Source: Rhizophlyctis rosea (Eukaryota > Chytridiomycota > Chytridiomycetes > Rhizophlyctidales > Rhizophlyctidaceae). From it: 23,958 bases of DNA. The stretch is from assembly GCA_027596075.1 (NCBI GenBank), contig JADGJC010000465.1:1-23958 (forward strand), in the 5' to 3' direction. The position numbers and the translations under genes are program-made. The first letter of the stretch is position 1. Each line of letters begins with the position of its first letter. Shown here in pieces: positions 1-9,348 of the stretch. The notes beneath the pieces are model-generated. The model did not search any database. It was given only the letters and a program-made list of their open reading frames with translations, and was not told the origin of the DNA.

Positions 1-2
1 AA

Positions 3-76
3 TGGTTTCGTCCGGGATCGAACCGGAGACCTCCTGTGTGTTAGACAGGTGTGATAACCAACTACACCACGAAACC
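3..76 (-). tRNA. tRNA-Val (anticodon AAC)
   Basis: A complete 74-nt cloverleaf can be folded on the minus strand. The 7-bp acceptor stem pairs 70-76 with 4-10, and the discriminator base is A (position 3). The T-arm has the TTCGATC loop (11-27). The anticodon stem CCTGT/ACAGG encloses the loop CTAACAC, with the anticodon AAC read from positions 40-42. There is no intron in the anticodon loop and no encoded CCA, as expected for a nuclear eukaryotic tRNA gene. It decodes GUU, and other Val codons after A34-to-inosine editing. Confidence 0.97.
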
Positions 77-479
77 GCTGGTTGTGAACATTACGCTTGA
101 AGCAAAACTCCTAGTAACCCACTTCCACCAGAACAAAAAGGTCCGTTTGTTACAATGGAAGATGATATATCAAAAACATATTAACTAGGAAGTCCCCTTC
201 GTCATTTTGCATACATTTTGCAATTGGTATACACGGCAGTAAATTTTGACAGCGATACTTTTCTGTGGAACTTGCAGAGCCAAATTTGTGTATGATTTGT
301 TGGATTGTGGACGCTTGAATGGCTTGAATACACAGAAGCAAGTGAAGCAGAAGTGGCGTGTGTTTTGCAGTTTTTCAACGGTATAATGCTAAGAGAGCTG
401 GGTTGAAATTGTCAACGTTGGGAAGCTTGAAATAATTGGAACATGCCACGATCAACACTCACCAACTGACGAAGTCCCA
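77..479. other. Intergenic, no gene seen
   Basis: This stretch lies between the 5' side of tRNA-Val and the 3' end of the beta-helix gene. It probably contains the 3' UTR of the latter. I see no repeat, RNA gene or convincing reading frame. Confidence 0.5.
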
Positions 480-1915
480 TCATCGCATGAAATATCTTTT
501 GACAAATTGCTGCATTGGAAAATGTACGACGGCCGTGGTCCGATTTCCCTTCATTTCGACCCTGTTTGTATCCTCCGCAGGAATGGTGATGTCGAGTCTA
601 TGCCCCGGTCCGTTGTCTTTGATCTCGATTCTGGCAATCTCTACCCGCTTCCCCTTTGCGACTGCATGGACTGTAACCCCGTACGATGCGTTGCCCGTAA
701 TGGTACAATCGGTAATCACTCCCGACGCTCCACGCATCCCAAACATGACCCCACCGCCATTCTGTACAATCTGGCATCGATCTACAAAGATGATCCCATT
801 CCTTCCACCGGGGGTACCGTCAGCAACGATGGCATCAGATGGGTTGTTGCGCACCTTGCATTCCGACACATGCATAACACCGCATTCTGCAAGCAGCGCA
901 GAGTAGCTTGGCACTGCCCCACACCTTTCGATCAAGCATCCGTTCAGCTTGGCCTCCTTCCCTCCATCATATAAAGAGACTGCTTGTCGACGACAACCCA
1001 GAAATTGCGTGTCCTTTAACTCCGTCGTGGCGCCTTCCCTGACGTCCACCCCTGTTTTCAAACACTTCTGAATTGTGCATCCTTCCATAACGAGATGCGC
1101 TCCCCGAAAGCAAACCGCCGCCGCCGAGCTTCCCGAACGAAAAGAGCAGGCGATGAGAGTGGTGTGTGTGCCTTCGGTGAGGACGGCGAGGGCTGGGGAG
1201 GTGGATGAGAAGAATATGCAATGACGGGCGGTAAGAGTTGATTGTTTGTCGACGATGATGACGTTTTCGTCAGGATCGGTTCCGGCTTGGCCATCGCATT
1301 CAATGTCTTCGAGGTACAGGGTGGCTCCTTTGCCGGAGATGCAAAACAAGGTCGAACCGATAAGTATGGCATGCGATGACGTGGGTTGGTCATGCTTGAT
1401 ACCGATTTCGCCGATGATTTGGATGGGATAGGCAACTGGCGGGATGATGTAGTTGTTACATTCGGCAGCGGCTGTGTGGATGTGGATAGGAAAACGATTC
1501 AGGTTGTAATCTCCGGGTTTCAACACAATGGTCCAACCCCTCTCCCCATCAGGTGGCACGCGAGAGCATGCAACCGCCGCCTCCTGCAACGTCAGACATC
1601 CATCAGTTCTATCCGGCGCCGCCCACAGAATCGCCTTTCGGAACATGACTCTGTCTTCTCCCGTCAGCACTTGGCGCGAAAGGGTTTTGTCTTTGAACAG
1701 CATGCTGTTTGCCAGGTGTTGTGAAGCTGTATCTCTCAACTTCTTCAGATCCGCGTTCCCTTCTGCAATCTGTAGACCCTTCTCCGCAGCTTCAAGCGAT
1801 TGCTGATAACGCGCCATCCCGGCCATAGCGACTGAGAGCCGCATATAACCCTTGACCCACCCCGGCTTCAACTTGATTACCTCCTTCGCGTCTCGTGCTG
1901 CTTCAGTGTACACTT
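480..1915 (-). CDS. TPR-N-terminal right-handed beta-helix protein (5' end uncertain)
   Basis: One long exon codes for about 478 residues. The first 65 or so form a TPR-type helical pair (EAARDAKEVIKLKPGW...GYMRLSVAMAGM) of the kind found in Sti1/Hop-like co-chaperone TPRs. The remainder is a series of beta-helix coils with repeated short hydrophobic strands and turns (LYLEDIECDG, LVMEGCTIQKC, MHVSECKVRNN, GVITDCTITGN), typical of the PbH1/Beta_helix fold of FBXO11-like and pectate-lyase-like proteins. No F-box, signal peptide or membrane segment is visible, so it is probably intracellular. The exon opens after an acceptor-like TTAG at 1919-1916 and has no in-frame ATG near its start, so at least one upstream exon is missing. 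A candidate is 1986-1974 (ATG CTG CAT TTG G) followed by a 58-nt GT-AG intron, which gives a start of MLHLEVYTEAARD. The TPR may be only partial in that model. The exact function is unknown; protein-protein scaffolding is likely from the TPR. Confidence 0.8.
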
Positions 1916-2849
1916 CTAATTTAGACCAGACGGCGGACCGATTACCTTACCATTGTACATATGATTCGTGTACCCAAATGCAGCATACTGCGCAGCTGTG
2001 GCAAACTGAAATTAATGACGTTCGTATCATTTGATTTGTCGCTTGGTCCCACCGACCGAGTCACGTTGACCAATGAGGCCCTTCACGCAACGAAGGGATT
2101 GTTCCTTGCTGCGGGGAAAGTGGAGGCCGCAAAACCGAAAAGTTAATAAACGAAGATTGCAACATCGGATACGGGAGTGCGGGCGTGCACATGAACCGGA
2201 ATGGCCGGGGCTACTGACACGAGTAGATATACAATGAAGCAATCATGTCGGAGAGCCAAAACTATCACTTTTATGACGAGTAACGAGGAGGGCGCATCCC
2301 GCCGCCTATGTCTTCTCAAAACTCTTCACATCACTTCAGCCCCGTCCTGAGTATGCGCTGTATACATCGATTGAATGGGCCGTTCAGTAGTTCCCTTTTG
2401 CGAGCATCATGTTCCGATTGATATGTGGTAGGCGCCAGAGCAGAACTAAGAAACCCAGTTTCTAATGTAGGATTACGTAAGTGGGAGAACGACGATTTCG
2501 GGGAGGATTTCTAGGAGGATTTCGCACATCCATGTCATCACTTTACCATGGAATAACGTCGTGGAGTCGTCAACGGTCGAACGACAGGCCATCCACGTGA
2601 TCGGAGATGGAGGTGCACTGCCAGACAATCCAGACAGGCATTGGGGGTCCACTTCGTAAACATTGGGGAGCACTGCCATTTGTATGCACGACGAAATCTT
2701 AACCTGCTTGCTCTACCGCTGCCTCCGGAACCATTTTTGGGGCAGAGGAAATGCTATAAATACAGGGCTGACCAAGCCAATTCATTGTTGTTGTACTTTG
2801 TAAGTTTTACGCGTCTTTGTTTCCGCAACCCAATCAGTCCAACAACTTC
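1916..2849. other. Divergent intergenic region
   Basis: This separates the minus-strand beta-helix gene from the plus-strand cysteine-rich gene, so both promoters should lie here. It probably also contains the unresolved 5' exon(s) of the beta-helix gene. The only element I can point to is the TATA box at 2755-2762. The short reading frames in it show no recognisable protein. Confidence 0.5.
2755..2762 (+). promoter_or_regulatory. TATA box of first cysteine-rich gene
   Basis: TATAAATA lies 95 bp upstream of the chosen ATG at 2850. The downstream paralogue has a comparable TATA box 73 bp before its ATG. Confidence 0.55.
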
Positions 2850-3848
2850 ATGGCTCTTATGGCAGCAATGTTTGACCGCTGGATCTTGACGCTCTTTGCA
2901 CTGTTCCTCACATTCCCAGGTAAGAGCCGCTCACCTATCTCCATCTCCGTCTATCCGCCAGCAACACTGACTCCACCCCCTTCGCATTCCGCATCAAAGA
3001 CCCTGCCCACCCCTACTCCAGCCACATAGACACCTCAAACTGCACCTCAACGGACCCACATTGGTACACAACCTGCCAAAGCAAATGCCACCAAGACGAT
3101 CCCAACGGCTTCGCCCTAGCCTACGCATGCACCATCAGTCTGCCCCAGAACGCTTCTGCAACAGCGGGACCCTTGATGACTACGCACTACCCTCCTGGCC
3201 AGGGCTTCGACATGTGTATATGTGATAGCGGGTCCGCTGTGCCACCTTCTGCCGCTAGGGGGCCGTGCAGCAATGGGACATGGCATGCGGAATGTATCAA
3301 TCATTGTGCGAGTATGGGGAATGGCTGGATAGTTGGAGAGTGGAGGTGCAGCGATTTCAACTCTACGTTGAACGAGGTAGGGAAAGGGAGTTGGGGTCTG
3401 ATATTTTGGACGTCTGATAGGGAGAATGAATAGATTGCTCAAAAATTTCTGCTTTGCCTTGCAACTTGCAGTGTCACTGCACACCAGCCAATGCCACTGT
3501 CCTGCCTGGTAAGAACACGGAATTCCGTTCCGTTGAAAATGACCGACTCGCTGACGCTCCACTTCCCCACTAACCCCAACAGACCCGTACTGCCAGATGA
3601 CCTACAACGAGCAACAAGCGAAATGCAATACTTCTCTCGAAGGGTTCAAATGCTTCTTTGCAAACCCTTGGGGCTACAATCTGCCACAGTCTGACTGCGC
3701 GGATGATCCCACGCGCAGTCCACAATCAATCGCAGCTGCCCTAGTCACAAGTCCGCAGAGTGGTGCCGGTCCTGCCCTATTGCAGACTTGGACGGCCGTG
3801 AGCATAACGGCAGCATGGATAGTAGCGGCATTGTCATTGTACTTGTAA
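2850..3848 (+). CDS. Secreted cysteine-rich protein with predicted GPI/C-terminal anchor, paralogue 1
   Basis: Exons 2850-2919, 3000-3376, 3472-3508 and 3583-3848 join to give 249 residues. The introns are GT-AG, 80, 95 and 74 nt, with phases 1, 0 and 1. Residues 1-23 are a signal peptide (WILTLFALFLTFP core) ending exactly at intron 1. The mature part carries 16 cysteines and several N-glycosylation sequons (NAS, NGT, NST, NAT, NTS), so it is an extracytoplasmic disulfide-rich domain. Strongly conserved blocks shared with the neighbour are CTSTDP, ALAYAC, PQNASA, GEWRCSDF, TLNE-CHC and the KCFF.NPW region. The C-terminus is a spacer followed by a hydrophobic tail (ITAAWIVAALSLYL) with no basic residues after it, which suggests a GPI-attachment signal with the omega site near SGAGPA. 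A single membrane anchor is the alternative. Boundaries are supported by identical splice positions in the paralogue. I recognise no domain family; a cell-wall or surface role is inference. Confidence 0.88.
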
Positions 3849-4178
3849 CAAGTCGGGCAGGCTGCACCTGAGGGACTTCTGCTGCTTTGTCGAAGTGTTA
3901 ATGGAAATTGTTATCAGCATCTGCGAAACATGCGAGCAATCCAAACGATGCCAATTGGACTTAATTTGGTGCAAAGTCGTCCGTTCAACATTGAAGAATG
4001 GGTGAGAGCTCGGCCAGCGGTTCCTGGCAAGCGACGATCATGTCCGGTTTGATCTCTCGCACTGAACCAATCCCGTTGTCTGCTTCCTTTATCTTTCCCG
4101 TCCATCCTATTTGATCTTCGCTTCTGTCCATCCCATATCGCGCCTTTCGTCATCTTTTTTGTCTCACCCCACTATGAT

Positions 4179-4462
4179 CGCGTTCTTTTGATGTTTTCGC
4201 ACATCATGCCAGCGCATGGCCAATGGATGGGATGAAAGATGACGCGTTCTTTTGATTTTTTCCGCCATTATGCTAGCATACGGGCATTGAATGGGATTAG
4301 AGACAACATTTGTCCCCATCGGACTGTTCTATCCTCTTGATGTTTTGCTCCATCATGCCAGCGCATGGCCAATTGATGGGATTGAACGTGACACGCACCC
4401 CAGCGTTTCTATTGATTTCTTGCCCATTATGCTGGGATACGGCGTTGATGGGATTACATGCG
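4179..4462. repeat. Four-unit degenerate tandem repeat with alternating unit types
   Basis: The units are roughly 4179-4242, 4243-4321, 4322-4400 and 4401-4462. Each begins with a (G)CGTTCTNTTGAT-like stretch, passes through C(A/T)TCATGCC or CCATTATGCT, and ends with AT(T)GATGGGAT. Units 1 and 3 share CATCATGCCAGCGCATGGCC (starts 4202 and 4351). Units 2 and 4 share CCATTATGCT followed by an ATACGG core (starts 4265 and 4424). The array therefore looks like a dimer of about 150 bp that was duplicated once. It ends about 400 bp upstream of the TATA box of paralogue 2. Function is unknown. Confidence 0.7.
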
Positions 4463-4866
4463 GACACCCACGTGGAGAATTTGATAGAGTTGATAAGATT
4501 GGCCATGATGGGTCAGAGTTAGTATGCTGGAAACTATGTACATACCTCCCACGTTGCTCGTCATGTCATTTGAATTGGCTGGAGGAACAGATGAGGTTTC
4601 TTCCCTCAGTTCCCTCGGCTTGTGCTTATGTTTCGCCAAAGCGAGTGAGGAGACATGCACGATGTCGTTCAAATGGTCGATTCCCAATATCAGTAACAAT
4701 ACAAGTCTTAACTTTTCTCTTTGCGTATCAAATGTGTTCGTCCTGGCATCACGTTTCAATCGACATGAGGGAGACAGGTTGGAGGGGTCTCCATATAGGC
4801 CTACAGAAGTGGAGGAAAGAAGTGGGAGACCATGATCATCTATCTTTGAGATATCGCACAGAACAT

Positions 4867-4874
4867 TATAAAAG
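4867..4874 (+). promoter_or_regulatory. TATA box of second cysteine-rich gene
   Basis: TATAAAAG lies 73 bp upstream of the ATG at 4940, a position similar to that of the TATA element of the upstream paralogue. Confidence 0.55.
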
Positions 4875-4939
4875 TCTTCGAACCCTTCGAAGCTCAATTT
4901 CCAAAATATCACAAACCCTTCAAAAAGTTCTTGAGCATC

Positions 4940-6062
4940 ATGTCTCGCATGCGCAATTGGATCATTTGCACCCTCGTAGGGGCTTTACTCCTATTCCCAG
5001 GTACAAAGTTTAATCAACTCGCACAACGCTGAAACCAACCCTTTCATTTTCATTTACCCCATGATCCCCTATTCCCCAAAAGACCCCACGACATCAATTC
5101 CCCAAAGCATCCAAGGCTACGTAACCGGCGCCTCCTGCACCTCCACAGACCCCTCCATCTTCGCCAACTGCAAAAAGAACTGCGAAGGAGGGTATCCCCT
5201 CGCTTACGCCTGCTCGACCGCATTTCCCCAAAATGCATCAGCAAAAGGGCCACTCGGCCAAGGCCTGGAGTTTTATGTGTGCGATTTTCCGGTGAGGAGG
5301 GATGTGGGGAGTGGGGCGTGTAGTGAGGGGACGTGGCATAGGGAGTGTGAAAGGCGGTGTGAGGGTATGGGGAGCGGGTGGGTTGTGGGCGAGTGGAGGT
5401 GTAGTGATTTTGATAAGACGTTGAATGAGGTATGTGCGGGGTTGTTGAGTATGGTGGAAAAGATTGGTGACGATGGAAGCTCAAATTTTCTCTTCTCTTG
5501 CCCCGTTAGTGCCACTGCACCACCGCCAATTCGACAGTCGTCAAAGGTAAAGGTTCTTCCCCATTCATGAGTGAAAGCAACACTACCGCTCATCCTGTCT
5601 TTGACTCCCTGTCCAGACCCAACCTGTCAAGAATCCTACCGGCAAGCCCAGGCAAATTGCAGCACCACAATCACGAATGTGGCATGCTTCTTTGACAACC
5701 CGTGGAATTTCCACTACCTGACGCACGATTGTCCACCGTTGCCCACGACGAGTTCAAAACCAAAACCAAAACCGACCACCCTCCTCAAAACCATCAATCC
5801 TTCCGGTTCTGCCCGCCCTGCCCTACAAACTGGGACAACGCTTAGTCCAAAACCGACTGCGACCACCGTCGTCAAAACCACTACTCCGCCCGGTTCTGCC
5901 AGCCCTGCCGTACAAACTGGGACGCCCACTCCACAACCAAGCCCACCCCGCGTCCTCAAAATTCCCAATCCTACCGGTTCTGCCAGCCATGCCCTACAAA
6001 CTTGGAGTACACTGAGCGTAGCATTGACATTGATGGTGGTGGCTTTGTCACTGTACGTGTGA
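4940..6062 (+). CDS. Secreted cysteine-rich protein with predicted GPI/C-terminal anchor, paralogue 2
   Basis: Exons 4940-5000, 5083-5429, 5510-5546 and 5617-6062 join to give 296 residues. The introns are 82, 80 and 70 nt and fall at the same positions and phases (1, 0, 1) as in paralogue 1. Exon 3 is 37 nt in both genes. Residues 1-20 form a signal peptide (WIICTLVGALLLFP). Fifteen cysteines follow, all matching positions in paralogue 1, which has one extra (MCIC instead of YVC). The conserved core again includes CTSTDP, LAYACS, PQNASA, GEWRCSDF and CHCTTANST. After the last cysteine the protein differs from its neighbour by a Pro/Thr/Lys-rich stalk made of three imperfect copies of a 28-29-residue unit (GSA.PA.QTG). 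It ends with a hydrophobic tail (LSVALTLMVVALSLYV), probably a GPI signal. No known domain is recognised; the stalk suggests display at or in the cell wall. Confidence 0.9.
5760..6012 (+). repeat. Coding minisatellite in the stalk of paralogue 2
   Basis: Three imperfect in-frame copies have the anchor CCGGTTCTGCC starting at 5803, 5890 and 5974 (periods 87 and 84 bp). Each encodes Pro-(S/P/T)-GSA-x-PA/HA-(L/V)-QT followed by a Thr/Pro/Lys linker. Paralogue 1 has only one copy of the corresponding motif (SGAGPALLQTW), so the stalk grew by repeat expansion after, or differently from, the gene duplication. Confidence 0.8.
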
Positions 6063-6070
6063 TGGAAATC

Positions 6071-6200
6071 ATGGAATGTCGTTCTGTTTTGTCCTTTTCT
6101 TTGTTGTTCTCGATAGATGATACTATCCATCCATGTCGTTCTGTTCTGTGTCCTTGATATAATATACTATGAATCCCATGTCGTTCTGTTCCTTGTCCCT
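6071..6200 (+). repeat. Threefold repeat in the 3' flank of paralogue 2
   Basis: ATGTCGTTCTGTT occurs three times (starting at about 6076, 6133 and 6178), each followed by a TGTCCTT-like stretch. The last two are preceded by ATACTAT...ATCC. Spacing is about 57 and 45 bp. The array starts within 15 bp of the stop codon, so it is probably transcribed in the 3' UTR. This gap to the convergent ThrRS gene (6063-6339) shows nothing else. Confidence 0.65.
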
Positions 6201-6339
6201 TCCAATTTGACGTGATCCAATAGCATGTCGCTCCCCCCCAAAATCTCGATAAACATATATATTTCTAAAACTCCGTATCTAAATAAATCACCTACAAGAC
6301 ATAAAACGTTAACCCTACACTTCTCATCTCAAAAAAATC

Positions 6340-9120
6340 CTAAATCTTCTGCTCCAAACTCTTACTCTCCTTCAACCCCACCAACTTCGGCAAAATAACA
6401 TCAAGGGGGAAGACCTCTCCCCTCCCCTTAGATCCAACATCATCCCTATTCCTCGCATTAACACTCCCACTCTCCTTCTCCTGCTCCCCAACAACAAAAA
6501 TAAAGTTCCAATGCTGAATCTCCGCGTTCCGGACTTTCTTATTCAACGTCAAGTCGCTCAGATCCGCCTCAGCGTATAGACCGGCGTCGTGGAGCTTTTG
6601 CCGGACTTGCTCGGCGTACTCGAAATATGCGGCTGCGACGGGGACGATCATGACTTGGCGTGGGGAGAGCCAGAAAGGCCATTTGCCCGCGAAGTTCTCC
6701 GTGAGGATGGCGATCATGCGTTCGACGGAGCCGAGGATGGCGCGGTGGATCATGACGGGGCGTTGGAAGGGGTTGGAGGGGTCGTCGGAACGGTAGTTGA
6801 GGTCGAACCGTTGGGGGAGCTGGAAGTCGAGTTGGATGGTGGCGCATTGGTGTCGTCGGCGGAGGGCGTCGGAGATGACGATGTCGATCTTGGGGCCGTA
6901 GAATGCTCCGTCTCCTGGGTTGAGCTCCCAGGGGTGGCCGAATTTGTTTAGCGCGGATTCGAGGAGTTGCTCGGCTTTGTTCCAGGTTTCGACCTCTCCG
7001 AGGAACTTCTCGGGCCGGGTGGAGAGTTTTAGGGAGAAGGTGAAGCCGAAGATTCCGTAGACGTGTTGAAGGAAGTCCAGGCAGCCGTCCATTTCGGTGC
7101 CGAGCTACAAATAGCACAGCGAATGAGCGATCGCAATCAATGAAGCTGTCATTGACTTCCATATATACCTGGTCCACACGACAGAAAATGTGGGCATCAT
7201 CTTGCTGGAACCGCCGCACACGAGTAAGACCAGTGAGAGCACCTGACGCCTCGTTACGGTGGAGGACACCAAAGTCCGCAATGCGCAATGGCAACTCGCG
7301 GTAGGACCTCTCACGGTGCTTGAACATCAAAGCGTGACCAGGGCAGTTCATGGGCTTCAAAGCAAACTTCTCCTTCTCGACTTCCAAAGCGAACATGTCC
7401 TCCTATACACACTAGATCCGTTAGCGGAAGGTTCTTGAATGAGAGCACACCACATGACCAATGCGTGCCTGGTAGTTTTGCCAGTGACCACTGGTCTCCC
7501 ACAATTTGACGTTGTACATGTTCGGGGTGACGACTTCGTGGAACCCACGCTTCTTGTACTCGGCCTGCAATCCGTGTCGGTCAGTATCATAATAATGAAC
7601 TTCAACCTACTATGCCATCCCACCTTTTGCAAGTCCATCAAAGTGTTGTAAATACGCGCACCATGAGGCAAGAAGAAGCAGCTTCCAGGGCTGAGCTCGT
7701 GGAAGAAGAACAATTCTTGTTCCTACACAACCATTTGGTGAACATCTGACAGGGAGCTATCATTTTCAAGCAATATTCTTACCTGTCCAATCTTACGATG
7801 ATCTCTCTTCGCAGCCTCCTCAAGGAATTGCTTGTATTCCTTCATCTGCTTGTTGTCGGGGAAAGAGATACCGTAGATACGTTGAAGGGAGTCGTTCTTG
7901 GCATCACCCAAGAAGTAGGATGCGGAGTTCTATGTCGCATGCGTTGAGATCAGATTTGAATTCCGTGTTTGCATATTTCTCATCCCACAAACCTTGATGA
8001 TGGAGAAAGCCTTAATCTTGCCAGTGTGGGGGATGTGAGGACCATAGCAAAGATCGATGAGAGGACCACAGCGGTAGACAGTGGTGGAGGTGCCGTCTGG
8101 GATCTTGTCGTTGATGATGTGTTGCTTGTATTTATTGTGCTGCGGAGACCGACGTTTAGACCTTGATCGCCCACTCCATCTACACTTTTACCAACCTTAA
8201 ACATCTCCAACAAGTTTTGCTTGGTCATCACCAAACGCTCAAAAGGCTGCTTCTCCTTAATGGCCTTTTCAGCCTTTTGCTCAATAGGTTTCCAGTCGCT
8301 CTCAACAACGGACCTATTGCGCAATGCATTAACATCAACCACTCAGAGTGTGGGCTTTTTTGAGGTTCTTTTACACACCTATCCATTCCCATCTCATAGT
8401 AAAATCCGTCTTCGATAGGGGGACCAATACAAAGGTGACACCCATAGTGCAACTCACAGGCCTCACCGAGAACGTGTGCCGACGAGTGCCAGTACACCTT
8501 CTTGCCTAATCCAATGTCTCAGGTTTCCGGCGATAGAGTTTCGTCGAGGCAAAAAAAGCCTTACCCTCCTCATCGTCGAACTTCAAGAACTTCAAACGAC
8601 AAGACGCCTCCAATGGTCTCGTCAAATCGAACAAACTGTCATCGACCTTTGAGATCACAACGGCTTCCGAAAGAGACTTTGAGATGCCCTTTGCAATGTC
8701 CAATGGAGTAGTTTCCCATGCGGTGGCGTCAATGACTTTGCCATCGGGGAGAGTGACCTTGATGGGTTCCCTGGGTTTTGCTGCTCAGCGCGTTAGATTG
8801 CATTACAATCTGCTCTGACGTGCGCGGCTCGGTAAGTACGCACCAGCTACTTCCGCGTCGTATTCCTTCTTCAGCCGATCGAACATATCGATACGCCATT
8901 GGATGTATTCTGGTGGCTCAGTAAGGGCCTGTCGTAGCCGAGTATGAAAAGGTTAGGCACTGTGAATCGGCGCTCGCCAAAACGAACCTTCCCATACCTC
9001 TGCCGGACCGGCCTTGGCCTTCTTGTCCTTCTTGTTGACCGCGAGGTCCTTCACCTTCTCAGTCACCTGAGCGACCGATTCCACGACCTTCTCGGCGGTC
9101 TGCTTAGCGGCTTCAGCCAT
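6340..9120 (-). CDS. THS1: Threonyl-tRNA synthetase (cytosolic form)
   Basis: Charges tRNA-Thr with threonine. Exons (minus): 9120-8998, 8928-8844, 8780-8565, 8505-8379, 8313-8196, 8139-7993, 7929-7783, 7722-7624, 7564-7469, 7402-7169 and 7104-6340 join to give 718 residues, the usual size for a eukaryotic cytosolic enzyme. After a Lys-rich N-terminal extension there is a TGS domain (about 71-135, [11 protein letters not shown]). The editing domain carries the HxxxH of [10 protein letters not shown] (H148, H152) and a later cysteine/histidine pair (C247/C254, H258). The class II catalytic core has MNCPGH (C406), motif 2 [11 protein letters not shown] (H457) and motif 3 [11 protein letters not shown] (H584); C406/H457/H584 fit the catalytic zinc ligands. 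The anticodon-binding domain runs from about 610 to the end ([14 protein letters not shown]). All introns are 56-69 nt. Intron 9 is GC-AG; the others are GT-AG. The ATG at 9120 gives the cytosolic form; a longer form is described separately. Confidence 0.97.
7403..7468 (-). other. Noncanonical GC-AG intron (ThrRS intron 9)
   Basis: The exon ends GGTCACTGGCAAAACTACCAG and the intron starts GCACGC; it ends GTGTATAG before GAG GAC ATG. Reading through hits a stop after 16 codons. The junction [19 protein letters not shown] matches the highly conserved ThrRS sequence at this point with no residue gained or lost, and no GT occurs at the boundary. Confidence 0.85.
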
Positions 9121-9348
9121 GTTGGAGTGCGAGCGATATGGAGATGGGATGCTGATGTGAAAGCGTGAGAACGGGTATGTGGGAAGAAGTAAACAACCAT
9201 AGATCGTGGCCTACCGTGCGATAATAGATCTGACAACCGGACAGCGATGATGTGTCAGCGCAGGTCGGTGCGACTGGTTATGTAAAGTAGCGAGTGTTCT
9301 CCTGGTAGTGTGTACTCTTGATAGAGCTAGGATGAACGACGCTTTCAT
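9121..9348 (-). CDS. THS1: Alternative 5' exon: mitochondrial presequence of ThrRS
   Basis: An upstream ATG at 9348 opens a 134-nt exon (9348-9215). It is followed by a 63-nt GT-AG intron (9214-9152, GTAGGC...CACATCAG), and the next exon (from 9151) runs in frame into the cytosolic ATG at 9120. This adds 55 residues with about eight arginines, one lysine, several Ser/Thr and His, and no acidic residue (start MKASFILALSRVHTTRRTLA). That is the profile of a mitochondrial matrix-targeting sequence. The intron has the same size as the gene's other introns. Use of alternative transcription starts, or of the two ATGs, would yield mitochondrial and cytosolic ThrRS from one locus. An in-frame ATG further upstream (9486) would start with acidic residues and is less likely. 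Confidence 0.62.

Larger units (their letters stand above)
3849..4939. other. Intergenic region between the two paralogues
   Basis: It contains the 3' flank of paralogue 1, the four-unit degenerate repeat at 4179-4462, and the promoter of paralogue 2 with its TATA box at 4867-4874. Long open frames crossing it on both strands lack any domain, and one overlaps exon 1 of paralogue 2 in the wrong frame. I call no gene here. Confidence 0.6.

Noticed and set aside
436..974. Plus-strand frames of about 155 residues over the beta-helix gene
   Set aside because: Antisense shadows of the minus-strand coding exon; they have no domain and no splice logic.
4291..5013. 240-residue plus-strand frame upstream of paralogue 2
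   Set aside because: It runs through the intergenic repeat and the TATA box and overlaps exon 1 of paralogue 2 in the wrong frame. It has no domain; openness is partly due to the repeat.
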